Of a stretch of 64,000 nucleotides of DNA, positions 19,467 through 28,290 are shown in pieces. Positions within the stretch are counted from its first letter, which is position 1. Every line of letters begins with the position of its first letter. The notes beneath the pieces were generated by a model that saw only the letters and a list, made by a program, of their open reading frames with translations, was not told the DNA's origin and did no database searches. A program made the translations under genes and the position numbers. The DNA comes from Paludibacteraceae bacterium (GTDB lineage Bacteria > Bacteroidota > Bacteroidia > Bacteroidales > Paludibacteraceae): the NCBI GenBank assembly GCA_024405895.1, contig JAKSNW010000006.1, forward strand, positions 1 through 64,000, written 5' to 3'.

Positions 19467-19502
19467 TCCCTGTCTGAGTATAATCGGAGCAGGGATTTTT
19501 TT
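19467..19502 (+). terminator. Terminator after the hydrolase gene
   Basis: The stem TCCCTG-TCTGA / TCGGA-G-CAGGGA is followed by TTTTTTT, about 50 bp past the stop. Confidence 0.85.
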
Positions 19503-19540
19503 ATTTACTACACACATAAGTATACCGTAATATCAATTTC

Positions 19541-19748
19541 CTGCAAGATGTAGTTAAGTTTTTTTGAGATGATTTTTATTCCGGCAAAATGTCGGTAAGT
19601 TTTCCGAAAAGATTTTTCTTTTCTGTAAAAATGTCAGTGAACTTTTTCGAGCCATTTTTTCTTTCTGCAAAATATCAGTAGGCATTTTGGAATGATTTTT
19701 TCTGCCCTCAAAAACGTAGGTAAGTTTATTGTGTCATTTTTCTTCATG
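19541..19748. repeat. Intergenic tandem array 2, 42-bp period, degenerate
   Basis: Five units begin at 19541, 19583, 19625, 19667 and 19709; the first four are exactly 42 bp and the last is 40. Each opens with a form of GCAAAATGTCAGTAAG and ends with a T-rich tract (ATTTTTTCTTTCT). Identity between units is lower than in the other arrays. No palindrome is kept in all units, although unit 2 has TTTTC-C-GAAAA. The rest of this gap (19503-19540 and 19749-19884) shows no gene, only A+T-rich sequence and a possible promoter. Confidence 0.8.
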
Positions 19749-19857
19749 GCAAATCAAAATTGCATTTTCACAAAGGAAAAATGGCACACTTAGAATCGGT
19801 TGAAAACAATCGTAATTGATGATACACTATTTATTTTATTATGTGAAAGATTTTGTT

Positions 19858-19865
19858 TACCTTTA
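19858..19865 (+). promoter_or_regulatory. Possible -7 box before the DUF4837 gene
   Basis: TACCTTTA matches the Bacteroidota -7 element except for the last base, 19 bp before ATG 19885. Confidence 0.45.
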
Positions 19866-19884
19866 CACCCTTAAAATGTAGACT

Positions 19885-20922
19885 ATGAATACTCGATTTT
19901 TGAAAGCATGTATATGGGTGTTGAGTTTATGCTCAATGCTTTGTTTCACAGCATGTAAGGACAATACTACATTGCTGCCAAATGTCTCAGGTGCAAGCTA
20001 TGAGATATTGATTGTTATGGACAATAACGATTGGAAAAACGTCGGTGGACGCGCCGTTTACGACATGTTCGACCAATCTGTTCCTATGTTGCCGCAGTCA
20101 GAACCCATGTTCAAGATATCACGCATTGAGCATGCTAACTTCACAAACATGCTCAAGACATCGCGCAATATCTTCATTGCCGAAGTGGACAAAAGCAAAT
20201 ACACACAAACTAAGTTGCATTATTATAACAGTCGTTGGGCTCGTTCACAAGCAGTGGCTGTTGTAACAACACCTTGCACTGATAGTCTTGAATCTTTCAT
20301 TCATTTGCACCAAAACTCTATCAACAACTATTTCGTGAATGCCGAGCTAAAACGTCAGCTCAACTACTACCACAAGAGCAGAAACGTAGAAGCCGAAGCT
20401 GAGATTAAGGAGATGTTCGGTGTAGAAATGGTGATTCCTTCGTTCTTGAAAATCTCCAAGAAAGGCAAGGACTTCTTCTGGATTTCCAACGGCAACCTCG
20501 ATGCCCGTCAAGACATCGTTGTCTATGCTGTTCCTTATACCAACATCAATCAGTGGGAATTGCCACAGTTGATGGATGCTCGCGACTCTGTAATGAAAAT
20601 CAATCTCCCTGGTTCTGTAAAAGGTTCCTACATGGGTATCGAGCGTGAAGTATTGCCACCAATGATTGAAATAAAGAACGTAGACAATACCTATTGTACC
20701 TATGTTCGTGGCTTATGGAAAATGGTTGATGGTCAAATAATGGGCGGTCCATACGTTTCACAAACCCGTCTTGACGAGCGTAGCGGACGACTCATTACTG
20801 TGGAAGGTTTCGTCTTTGCACCTGGCCGTGACAAACGCAATCTTTTGCGTCAGCTGGAAGCTGTGCTTATGTCATCAACAATGCCATTAGAGACCGAAGC
20901 CGTGGTAATCTCCAACAAATAG
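19885..20922 (+). CDS. DUF4837 family lipoprotein
   Basis: The 345-residue protein has a lipoprotein signal (hydrophobic residues 7-23 ending FTAC, lipid-modified Cys24). The body begins SYEILIVMDNNDWKN and contains the RWARSQAVAVV and GSYMGIEREVLPP segments of the DUF4837 family, which is almost confined to Bacteroidota and has no assigned role. It lies 29 bp before pdxA on the same strand. The order DUF4837-pdxA may be an operon, though no functional link is evident. Confidence 0.85.
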   Translation: MNTRFLKACIWVLSLCSMLCFTACKDNTTLLPNVSGASYEILIVMDNNDWKNVGGRAVYDMFDQSVPMLPQSEPMFKISRIEHANFTNMLKTSRNIFIAEVDKSKYTQTKLHYYNSRWARSQAVAVVTTPCTDSLESFIHLHQNSINNYFVNAELKRQLNYYHKSRNVEAEAEIKEMFGVEMVIPSFLKISKKGKDFFWISNGNLDARQDIVVYAVPYTNINQWELPQLMDARDSVMKINLPGSVKGSYMGIEREVLPPMIEIKNVDNTYCTYVRGLWKMVDGQIMGGPYVSQTRLDERSGRLITVEGFVFAPGRDKRNLLRQLEAVLMSSTMPLETEAVVISNK

Positions 20923-20951
20923 AATAAAATAAGAATGCATCAAGATATTTT

Positions 20952-22022
20952 ATGGAAAAGAATCTTATCAAAATAGGTATCACTTTGGGCGACATTAACG
21001 GTATTGGTCCTGAAGTTACACTTAAGGCGCTGTCAGAGCCACACCTGCTTGACATCTGCACACCTGTAATCTATGGTTCATCCAAGGTTATCGGTTTCTA
21101 CAAGAAGGCACTTGGCATGGAACATCCGCTTATCACCTATGTTAAGAACGCCTCCGAGGCTGTTCCTCATCGAATCAGCCTTGTCAACTGCCAACCAGAA
21201 GAGGTGAAAGTTGAAGTGGGACGAGCTACACAGGAAGGCGGTCAGATGGCCTACTCTGCACTTCGTGCCGCTGCAGAAGACTGGAAAGCCGGTTATCTCG
21301 ACAGTGTAGTAACAGCCCCTATCAACAAGGCAACTATCCAAAGTGATGAATTTCACTTTCACGGACATACCGAGTTTTTCGGAGAATTGTGCGGTGCCAT
21401 GCCTTTGATGTTGCTGGTTAGCGACCGTCTCCGTGTGGCCCTCGTAACCAATCACACCCCTATCCATGAAGTGGCTCAAAGCATCACCAAGGAGCTTATT
21501 GTAGAGAAACTGGAAATCCTGAACAATGCTCTCATGACCGATTTCGCTGTTATCCGTCCACGTATTGCAGTACTCGCGCTCAATCCTCATGCTGGCGATA
21601 ACGGACTGCTTGGTAGTGAAGAGAATAATATTATCATCCCAGCCATCCAGGAAGCTACAGAGAAAGGTATCTGTTGCGTAGGTCCTTTGGCTGCCGACGG
21701 TTTCTTCGGGGCTGGTAACTATGCAAAGTACGATGCCGTGCTTGCAATGTATCACGATCAGGGACTTGCCCCATTCAAAGCTATTGCCATGGACGATGGT
21801 GTAAACGTGACTTGTGGACTTGATATTGTTCGCACTGCACCAGCACACGGAACTGCCTATTCATTGGCAGCACAGAATGTTGCAAGCCATTCATCCATGC
21901 TTCATGCCATCTATCAGGCAATTGATATTATCAGACAACGTGCATTGGAAGAAAAACTTCACGAGAATCCATTGCAAGTTTCTCCAGACGAACTTCCACA
22001 TAAAAAACAAACTGCAGAATGA
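20952..22022 (+). CDS. pdxA: 4-hydroxythreonine-4-phosphate dehydrogenase
   Basis: NAD-dependent enzyme of the DXP-dependent vitamin B6 route. The 356-residue protein has LGDINGIGPEV at the N-terminus, SVVTAPINKATI, the metal-site HTEFFGEL and the C-terminal DAVLAMYHDQGLAPFK / GLDIVRTAPAHGTA motifs with the zinc-binding histidines. The next gene starts inside its stop (ATGA). Confidence 0.96.
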   Translation: MEKNLIKIGITLGDINGIGPEVTLKALSEPHLLDICTPVIYGSSKVIGFYKKALGMEHPLITYVKNASEAVPHRISLVNCQPEEVKVEVGRATQEGGQMAYSALRAAAEDWKAGYLDSVVTAPINKATIQSDEFHFHGHTEFFGELCGAMPLMLLVSDRLRVALVTNHTPIHEVAQSITKELIVEKLEILNNALMTDFAVIRPRIAVLALNPHAGDNGLLGSEENNIIIPAIQEATEKGICCVGPLAADGFFGAGNYAKYDAVLAMYHDQGLAPFKAIAMDDGVNVTCGLDIVRTAPAHGTAYSLAAQNVASHSSMLHAIYQAIDIIRQRALEEKLHENPLQVSPDELPHKKQTAE

Positions 22023-22438
22023 AAAAATTAGCATATCTCCTCTGGCTCACCACTGTAATGATGCTGTTTAGCAGCTGTATCTCATTCAACCGTAACACCA
22101 TTGTAGGTGCTTGGCGTGTGGTGCAATATCATGACATTGAGTACCAAAACGGCAAACAGATTTCCAACCAACAATCTGCCCCACTCGACCGCACAGACAT
22201 TATCTTCAGTCGTCGCGGCACTATGCAGATGCAACAAGTTGGCAACGGATTCAATTATTCAATGACTGGCTATTGGAAAATGAATGGCCGACAATTGACC
22301 ATTACAGATACTCGCAAGGCACTTCAATGCAGCGCTATCGTAAGTGGCAATTCTTTGGTAATGAGTTATGCCGTTGAACAACGTGTAAATGGTGTGACAT
22401 ATCGCTATGTCACAGAAATGGCAGCCAAAAGACAATAA
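22019..22438 (+). CDS. Small lipoprotein with lipocalin-like domain
   Basis: The 139-residue protein has a lipoprotein signal (LFSSC, Cys20). Its single domain has the pattern NTIVGAWRVV ... MTGYWKMNGRQLTI ... GNSLVMSY of lipocalin-like small lipoproteins of Bacteroidota. It overlaps pdxA by 4 nt, so its translation is probably coupled. Ligand and role are unknown. Confidence 0.7.
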   Translation: MKKLAYLLWLTTVMMLFSSCISFNRNTIVGAWRVVQYHDIEYQNGKQISNQQSAPLDRTDIIFSRRGTMQMQQVGNGFNYSMTGYWKMNGRQLTITDTRKALQCSAIVSGNSLVMSYAVEQRVNGVTYRYVTEMAAKRQ

Positions 22439-22443
22439 GTAGG

Positions 22444-22875
22444 ATGGCACGTGTGATGGCAATAGACTATGGTGGAGTTCGCACGGGACTTGCTGTAACT
22501 GATCCCTTGCAGATTATCGCCACAGCCTTAGATACGATTCCCACAGCTCAACTTGATAAGTTTCTTTCTGATTATTTCCAAAAAGAAAATGTCGAAGCTG
22601 TGGTCATTGGCTATCCCACACACCTGAACGGAACACCGGCTGACATTATTCCAGAAATCGACGCGTTCATTGGCCGTCTGCAACAAGCCTTCCCTATGTT
22701 GACAATTATCAAACGCGATGAACGTTTAACATCTAAAATGGCTTATCAAACCATCATCCATAGTGGCATAGGCAAGAAAGCACGTAGCAACAAGGGACTT
22801 ATCGACCGCGTGAGTGCCACAATCATTCTTCAAGAATGGATGGAGAGCCAGCGTGGCCCATCATTCCCAATGTAA
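22444..22875 (+). CDS. ruvX: Holliday junction resolvase-like / pre-16S rRNA processing RNase YqgF
   Basis: RNase H-fold protein of 143 residues. In E. coli this family matures the 5' end of 16S rRNA. It shows MAIDYGGVRTGLAVTD with the first catalytic Asp (about residue 8), VVIGYPTHLNGT, the RDERLTS segment and the C-terminal DRVSATIILQEW with the last acidic residue. It follows the lipoprotein gene after 5 bp. Confidence 0.93.
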   Translation: MARVMAIDYGGVRTGLAVTDPLQIIATALDTIPTAQLDKFLSDYFQKENVEAVVIGYPTHLNGTPADIIPEIDAFIGRLQQAFPMLTIIKRDERLTSKMAYQTIIHSGIGKKARSNKGLIDRVSATIILQEWMESQRGPSFPM

Positions 22876-22902
22876 CAGTAAACAATAAACACACAATAAT
22901 TT

Positions 22903-23451
22903 ATGACTCCAGAAACACTCGAGTTGTTTAAATGGTTGATTCCAGCTGTAGCAATCGTCATTATCGCATTTCTCGCGATTTATAGACCTGTACAGATGGA
23001 AAAAATAAAACAGAAATCCATAGCACTTCGTGAAACCCACAAGATACTGACACCTGCCAAATTGTCAGCCTTGGAGCGTTTGACTCTCTTGATGCAACGA
23101 ATCACACCTGAAGCGATGATTATGCGTCAGAACGTAGGCATCATGAGAGTGGACGAGCTTCAACTTGCTCTACTTACTTCACTTCGTGAGGAATTCGATC
23201 ACAACACCTCACAACAACTGTATGTAAGCGAAGAAACATGGGAAGCCGTAGTGAAAGCAAAAGACGCCATTACACAGGCAGTTAATAAGATTGCATCATC
23301 ACTTCCTGCTGATGCCTCAGCTACTGTATTGGCAGAACGTTTGATTTCTTTCTATGCAGCATTGGAAGACACACCAACAGAAGAGGCTTCCGACTGCATT
23401 CGAGAAGAATTGAACAAACTGGAACACAACGAACCAACCAATGCGGAATAA
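22903..23451 (+). CDS. Membrane-anchored protein of unknown function
   Basis: I do not recognise a named domain with confidence. The 182-residue protein has one N-terminal transmembrane segment (about residues 9-29, IPAVAIVIIAFLAIY). A soluble helical part follows with ALERLTLLMQRITPEAMI near residue 60 and an acidic C-terminus. It is the first of three consecutive envelope genes (22903-24750) with tiny gaps. This suggests a joint operon with ruvX and the DUF6452 and DUF6048 genes. Confidence 0.8.
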   Translation: MTPETLELFKWLIPAVAIVIIAFLAIYRPVQMEKIKQKSIALRETHKILTPAKLSALERLTLLMQRITPEAMIMRQNVGIMRVDELQLALLTSLREEFDHNTSQQLYVSEETWEAVVKAKDAITQAVNKIASSLPADASATVLAERLISFYAALEDTPTEEASDCIREELNKLEHNEPTNAE

Positions 23452-23454
23452 CGA

Positions 23455-23955
23455 ATGATGATGAAGAAGTTTTGGACTGTATTCTGTAGTCTTGCACTCC
23501 TCGTTACCGGATGCACCACACATGATGGCGAATGTCACGAGGAGATTCACACCTTGATGGGTGTAGAGCTCTATTCTACGCAATACAATGCGCAAGAAGA
23601 GGTCTATAAGCCAACTCCTTACAATGTGCATTTGCAAGTCTATGGCGTCGGAAACGATTCATTATTATATAGTCTCGACAAATCGGTGAAGGAAATTGCA
23701 TTGCCACTGAACAATTTTGACACGATAAGTCAATTTGTCATAGCAATGGATTCCTGTATTGGCGACACCTTGCAAATTATTCACACATCAAAGAATAAAT
23801 TCGTGTCGTTTGAATGTGGCTGCAAGTTTGAGCACTCCATCAAATCGTATAATTATACAAACCACGAAATCGATTCTATCCTCTTGCTGAATCCAGAGGT
23901 GAACGATATCAATGCCAAGCACCTTCGTATCTTTTTCCGCACAGTCCAACAATAA
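23455..23955 (+). CDS. DUF6452 family lipoprotein
   Basis: The 166-residue protein has a lipoprotein signal ending LLVTGC and a small beta-rich domain with several cysteines (HDGECHEE, MDSCIGDT, FECGCKFEH). I place it in DUF6452, which in Bacteroidota regularly precedes a DUF6048 gene, as here. The function is unknown; the paired occurrence suggests joint work in the envelope. The start lies 3 bp after the previous stop. Confidence 0.75.
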   Translation: MMMKKFWTVFCSLALLVTGCTTHDGECHEEIHTLMGVELYSTQYNAQEEVYKPTPYNVHLQVYGVGNDSLLYSLDKSVKEIALPLNNFDTISQFVIAMDSCIGDTLQIIHTSKNKFVSFECGCKFEHSIKSYNYTNHEIDSILLLNPEVNDINAKHLRIFFRTVQQ

Positions 23956-23961
23956 ATCATT

Positions 23962-24750
23962 ATGTCTAACAAACGCCACTTCCGATTCGTTGCTATCTCA
24001 ATGCTCATAGCACTTATGCTGTGCGTGACAGTCAAGAGTTATGCCCAGGAAGAAAATGCAGCAGAACATCATAAGATTGATACGGTTTATTGTGGATGGT
24101 CGGCTCATGTAGACATTGCGTCACCATTCATGGGACTGATTGTAGACAGGAGCATACGAACCCTTGAGGCTGCCATTGATGTAAATCTTTTCAATAAGAT
24201 TTTCCCGATTGCTGAAATAGGTTACGGACAAATCAATTCTATTTCCAAAGGAGGAAGTCATTTCCAAGCAGCAGCTCCATATTGGAGAATAGGTCTCAAC
24301 TACAATATCATGCGTCGATTCGACAACGACGATAAGCCAAGACCAATGCACAACTACCCTTTCGTAGGCCTTCGCTATGGCATGAGCGTGTTGAACTATA
24401 AACTGACAGATATTCCTGTCAGCGACCCTTATTGGGGCGGTACTCAATCGGTGGATTACACAGGTAAAAATGTCTATGCCGGTTGGCTTGAATTATTGGC
24501 TGGTGTTAGGGTTGATGTAGCTAAAGGTTTCACGATGGGATGGGCCATAAGAATGAAGATGTTATCGCATGCTTCCATTCAGAAAGAATTGCTTTGGTAT
24601 GTACCTGGTTGTGGTCGCACAGACGGACTCTCATTCTCATTCACCTATACTTTAGGTTTTACTGCCAGAACGGCTGCAGAAAGGAAGAAAGTTGAAACAC
24701 AAAAAGCCAAAGAACGTGCACAAGAACACGTGACAATAAAACAGAAATAG
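23962..24750 (+). CDS. DUF6048 family outer-membrane-like protein
   Basis: The 262-residue protein has a signal peptide (about residues 1-29, ending SYAQ). It has alternating aromatic/hydrophobic segments (LFNKIFPIAEIGYGQ, YWRIGLNYNIM, YPFVGLRYGMSV, LSFSFTYTLGF) that look like beta-barrel strands, and a highly charged tail rich in Lys, Glu and Ala. It is the partner of the DUF6452 lipoprotein 6 bp upstream. An outer-membrane location is inferred, not proven. Confidence 0.75.
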   Translation: MSNKRHFRFVAISMLIALMLCVTVKSYAQEENAAEHHKIDTVYCGWSAHVDIASPFMGLIVDRSIRTLEAAIDVNLFNKIFPIAEIGYGQINSISKGGSHFQAAAPYWRIGLNYNIMRRFDNDDKPRPMHNYPFVGLRYGMSVLNYKLTDIPVSDPYWGGTQSVDYTGKNVYAGWLELLAGVRVDVAKGFTMGWAIRMKMLSHASIQKELLWYVPGCGRTDGLSFSFTYTLGFTARTAAERKKVETQKAKERAQEHVTIKQK

Positions 24751-24762
24751 TTTTTCCCTACG

Positions 24763-26295
24763 ATGATTAAGAATAGACAACTATTATATACACTCTCCAT
24801 TGCAATGGTATTGTTGTTTGCACATCTCAATACCCTATTTGCACAAAGGGAGATGCGTGCCGCATGGATTGCCACCGTTGTTAATATCGATTGGCCTAAA
24901 CATGCAAATTCATCTACAGTAACACAACAGCAGGAAATGCTGGCAATCTTGGATACTTTGCAATCGCTAAATTTCAATGCGATTTTCATTCAAGTACGCC
25001 CTTCTGCAGATGCTTTTTACCAATCGGAATTAGAACCTTGGAGTAAATATCTGACAGGGACACAAGGGAAAGCACCGAATCCATTCTACGATCCGTTGGC
25101 ATTTATCATCCAAGCAGCTCACGAACGTTGCATCGAGGTTCACGCATGGATAAATCCTTACCGTGCTTCAATGGACGATAACACGAAAGCACTGGCGAAG
25201 AGTCATCCATACTCAAAGCATCCTGAATGGTTTGTAAAATACGGAGGAAAACTTTATTTCAATCCAGCCCAAAGCGGCACTTGTGAACATTTGAAACAGG
25301 TTGTTGCTGATATGGTAGCTCGCTATGATATTGATGCAATCCACATGGATGATTATTTTTATCCATATCCAGTGAGTGGACAAGAATTCCCAGACAAAGC
25401 CCAATTCAAAGCCAATCCAAGAGGATTCAAAAATATAGGTGATTGGCGTCGCGACAATGTAACAAGAACAATCATTGCCTTACGTGACACCATCAAAGCC
25501 GTAAAGCCATGGGTAGAGTTTGGTATCAGCCCTTTTGGGGTATGGCGTAACAAAAAAGAAGATCCACGTGGTTCCAACACACAGGCATTCACCAACTACG
25601 ACGGACTTTATGCTGATATACTTCTTTGGTTAGAAAATGGCTATATCGATTATGTCGTCCCTCAACTCTATTGGGAAATAGGCAAGAAAGTGGCAGATTA
25701 TGCCATCTTATTGGACTGGTGGAGTAAGCAAGCCAACAAAAGTAATCTTTACATTGGGCTCTATGCATCACAACTTGGCAACAAGAGTGCTACTGCACCT
25801 TGGCGCAATGGTAATGAGGTCATCCGTCAACTTGATTTGTTGAGAAGCTATCCCGAAGTATCTGGTGCTGCGTTCTATAGTGCAGTTGCCATCATGGAGA
25901 ACCGTCAAGGCATTCGTGATAGTTTGAGAACCTCTTACTTCCAACAACCCGTTTTGACACCAAAGAACCGTTTGGTTCATGGTCCACGCCCACCCAAAGT
26001 GTCTCACTTGAAACTTCTGAAGATAGACAAAGTGCCAATGCTTTCTTGGAACAGTGGTGATGATTTACCTATGGACCGTCAACCAGTGAAATATGCTATC
26101 TATGCCTCCGTTGGCAAAGTTTCGGCAAGTACACTTTGTACACCTAAGAATCTCGTGACTATAACCTCTGATGATTGTTTCGACCTTACTACGTATGTCA
26201 AGCCTAGCATGAGAGGAAAAATCACATTTGCAATTGTTGCTATAAACCGTTATAAACAAGAGTCGACCCCAGCCCTGATTGGCATCAAATTATGA
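24763..26295 (+). CDS. Glycoside hydrolase-like 10 (GHL10 / DUF187) secreted protein
   Basis: The 510-residue protein has a signal peptide (ending NTLFAQ, about residue 28). The TIM-barrel domain opens REMRAAWIATVVNIDWP and has FIQVRPSADAFY, EVHAWINPYR, IDAIHMDDYFYPYP (acidic pair) and GISPFGVWR, the hallmarks of GHL10. A C-terminal beta-sandwich region (about 420-510) follows. Related proteins are thought to act on cell-wall or surface glycans, but the substrate is not defined. Its stop overlaps the antiporter start by 4 nt. Confidence 0.88.
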   Translation: MIKNRQLLYTLSIAMVLLFAHLNTLFAQREMRAAWIATVVNIDWPKHANSSTVTQQQEMLAILDTLQSLNFNAIFIQVRPSADAFYQSELEPWSKYLTGTQGKAPNPFYDPLAFIIQAAHERCIEVHAWINPYRASMDDNTKALAKSHPYSKHPEWFVKYGGKLYFNPAQSGTCEHLKQVVADMVARYDIDAIHMDDYFYPYPVSGQEFPDKAQFKANPRGFKNIGDWRRDNVTRTIIALRDTIKAVKPWVEFGISPFGVWRNKKEDPRGSNTQAFTNYDGLYADILLWLENGYIDYVVPQLYWEIGKKVADYAILLDWWSKQANKSNLYIGLYASQLGNKSATAPWRNGNEVIRQLDLLRSYPEVSGAAFYSAVAIMENRQGIRDSLRTSYFQQPVLTPKNRLVHGPRPPKVSHLKLLKIDKVPMLSWNSGDDLPMDRQPVKYAIYASVGKVSASTLCTPKNLVTITSDDCFDLTTYVKPSMRGKITFAIVAINRYKQESTPALIGIKL

Positions 26296-28256
26296 CGCTA
26301 TTATCGCTCCCAATTACCGACCCGACAGCTATTTTCACCATTGTGGTAGCCATCATTTTATTGGCACCACTTTGTCAACGCGTACGTATACCATATATAA
26401 TAGGTCTCATCGTGGCTGGCGTTGTGTTGGGACCTCATGGCTTCAACGTATTGGCATATGACAGCAGTTTCCATCTACTTGGAAAAGTTGGTATTCTCTA
26501 TATCATGTTCCTTGCTGGTTTGGAAATTGACGCACAAACACTTCGACAACAACGAAACACTGGCATATCCTTTGGCGTTATTACTTTCTTATTGCCGTTA
26601 TGTATAGGTTCTGCTGTCAATCACTGGATATTAGGCTTCAATCCGTTGACTTCCATGCTGCTCAGTACAATCTACTCTGCACATACACTGATGTCTTATC
26701 CTATTGTCAGCAAAATGGGTATCAGTACCAATAGAAGTAGTGCGGTTGTCATCTCGGGCACTATCGTCACAGTGAGTTGCTCATTGTTGTTATTGGCAGT
26801 CACAACGTCATTGCTGAAAGGTGGTTCCGATTGGTCATTCCTTTGGCGCATTGGCATCGGTATTACATTGAGCACCATTATCATTGGTTACGGGTTTCCA
26901 AAACTTATTAGATACTTACTTAGAACCTACAACAATACCGTCACACAATATCTGTGCGTTCTGTTTCTTATGCTGTTAGCCGCACTCTTGGCTATGGCTT
27001 CTGGTTTGGAAGGTGTATTGGGTGCTTTCATCGCAGGTTTGGTGTTAGGACGTTTCATTCCTACATCGTCACCATTGATGACACGTATTCAATTCGTAGG
27101 TAATGCCCTCTTCATTCCGTTCTTCCTCATCAGTATCGGTATGGAAGTGAATGTATTGTCATTCTTCTCCACACCTCGCAGTGCTTTGTTGGCTTTGGTG
27201 ATGACATTGACTGCCATCGGTACGAAATGGTTGAGTGCTTGGTGTATAGCACATATCGCGCGATTCAATAAAGCTGAGCAGAATTTATGTTTCGGTCTGA
27301 CCATCGGCAAAGCGTCTGCCACTTTGGCAGTCATTATGATTGGTTACGGCATGAATCTGTGGGACAATGAAGTAATCAATGCTGTTGTAGTGATGATTAT
27401 CATTGTTTGTACTGTAAGTTCCATTGTTACAGAACGTAGTGCCAGAACTATAGCAGAGCAAGATGCCTCAAAGAGAGCCATCGCAAACGAACTGCAACAA
27501 TCGAAAGTCAAAGTAATGGTGCCAGTTTCCAACAGCGAAACGCTGAACGGACTGATGGAATTAGCTATGGGCATCAAGACACAAAGTCTCTATGCTTTGC
27601 AAGTAGTTCGTGAAAACACAGAAGAAACACAGTTGCGTGCCTCACAAGTAATTGCACAGGCCCATGGCTACGTTGCCAACCACGGAGGCGAAATGACGGC
27701 CCTCTTCCGTTCCGATGCATCGGCAGCCAACGGTATCATAGAATCTGTTCATCATGAAGGTATCACAGACCTCTGCCTCGGTATTCACCAAAAAAGCGGC
27801 TTTACAGATTCCCTTTGGGGCGGACTACTTCACCAAGTAACGCAAGAGTGCAATGATAGCAACATCTGGATTTACAGAAGTATTGGATCGCTCACTGAAA
27901 TCGGTAGAATCGTTGTGGCTGTTACGCCTCATGCAGAACATGAATCAGGCTTTACCTCATGGATGAAAAGACTTTATGCCCTCAGCGACAGACTGAACAA
28001 AAGTATTGTCTTTATCAGCCAATCAAAAACAATCAATGTACTCAGGGAATCATCACAACGAAAGTCTGACAATTTCATCGAACAAGATTTTACGTTCAAC
28101 AACATTGCCAACCAGTTGCAGCCAAACGACCTTCTGGTATTTGTATCTGCCAAAGAAAACACACTCTCGTTTGTGCCTATGCACCGTGAAGTGCCGAAAT
28201 GGCTGCACCATCAGATAGCCGATCATAGTTGGATTGTATTATTCTCTGCACAATAG
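26292..28256 (+). CDS. Cation/proton antiporter (CPA2 family) with cytosolic C-terminal domain
   Basis: The 654-residue membrane protein has a CPA2 (KefB/NapA-like) transporter core in residues 1-380, about 12 helices, with IIGLIVAGVVLGPHG near the start and EGVLGAFIAGLVLGRFIP in the middle. The C-terminal 260 residues are soluble and resemble tandem universal-stress-like domains (VKVMVPVSNSE, RIVVAVTPHAEHES), not a KTN/TrkA domain. It should exchange Na+ or K+ for H+ and would affect the ion gradient used by the V-ATPase. ATGA overlap couples it to the GHL10 gene. Confidence 0.88.
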   Translation: MTLLSLPITDPTAIFTIVVAIILLAPLCQRVRIPYIIGLIVAGVVLGPHGFNVLAYDSSFHLLGKVGILYIMFLAGLEIDAQTLRQQRNTGISFGVITFLLPLCIGSAVNHWILGFNPLTSMLLSTIYSAHTLMSYPIVSKMGISTNRSSAVVISGTIVTVSCSLLLLAVTTSLLKGGSDWSFLWRIGIGITLSTIIIGYGFPKLIRYLLRTYNNTVTQYLCVLFLMLLAALLAMASGLEGVLGAFIAGLVLGRFIPTSSPLMTRIQFVGNALFIPFFLISIGMEVNVLSFFSTPRSALLALVMTLTAIGTKWLSAWCIAHIARFNKAEQNLCFGLTIGKASATLAVIMIGYGMNLWDNEVINAVVVMIIIVCTVSSIVTERSARTIAEQDASKRAIANELQQSKVKVMVPVSNSETLNGLMELAMGIKTQSLYALQVVRENTEETQLRASQVIAQAHGYVANHGGEMTALFRSDASAANGIIESVHHEGITDLCLGIHQKSGFTDSLWGGLLHQVTQECNDSNIWIYRSIGSLTEIGRIVVAVTPHAEHESGFTSWMKRLYALSDRLNKSIVFISQSKTINVLRESSQRKSDNFIEQDFTFNNIANQLQPNDLLVFVSAKENTLSFVPMHREVPKWLHHQIADHSWIVLFSAQ

Positions 28257-28290
28257 TTATCTCAAAAAACATCAAAAACATTTTCTAACG

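Noticed and set aside
21078..21848. 256-codon minus-strand frame opposite pdxA
   Set aside because: Antisense of a conserved gene, with composition typical of a shadow frame.
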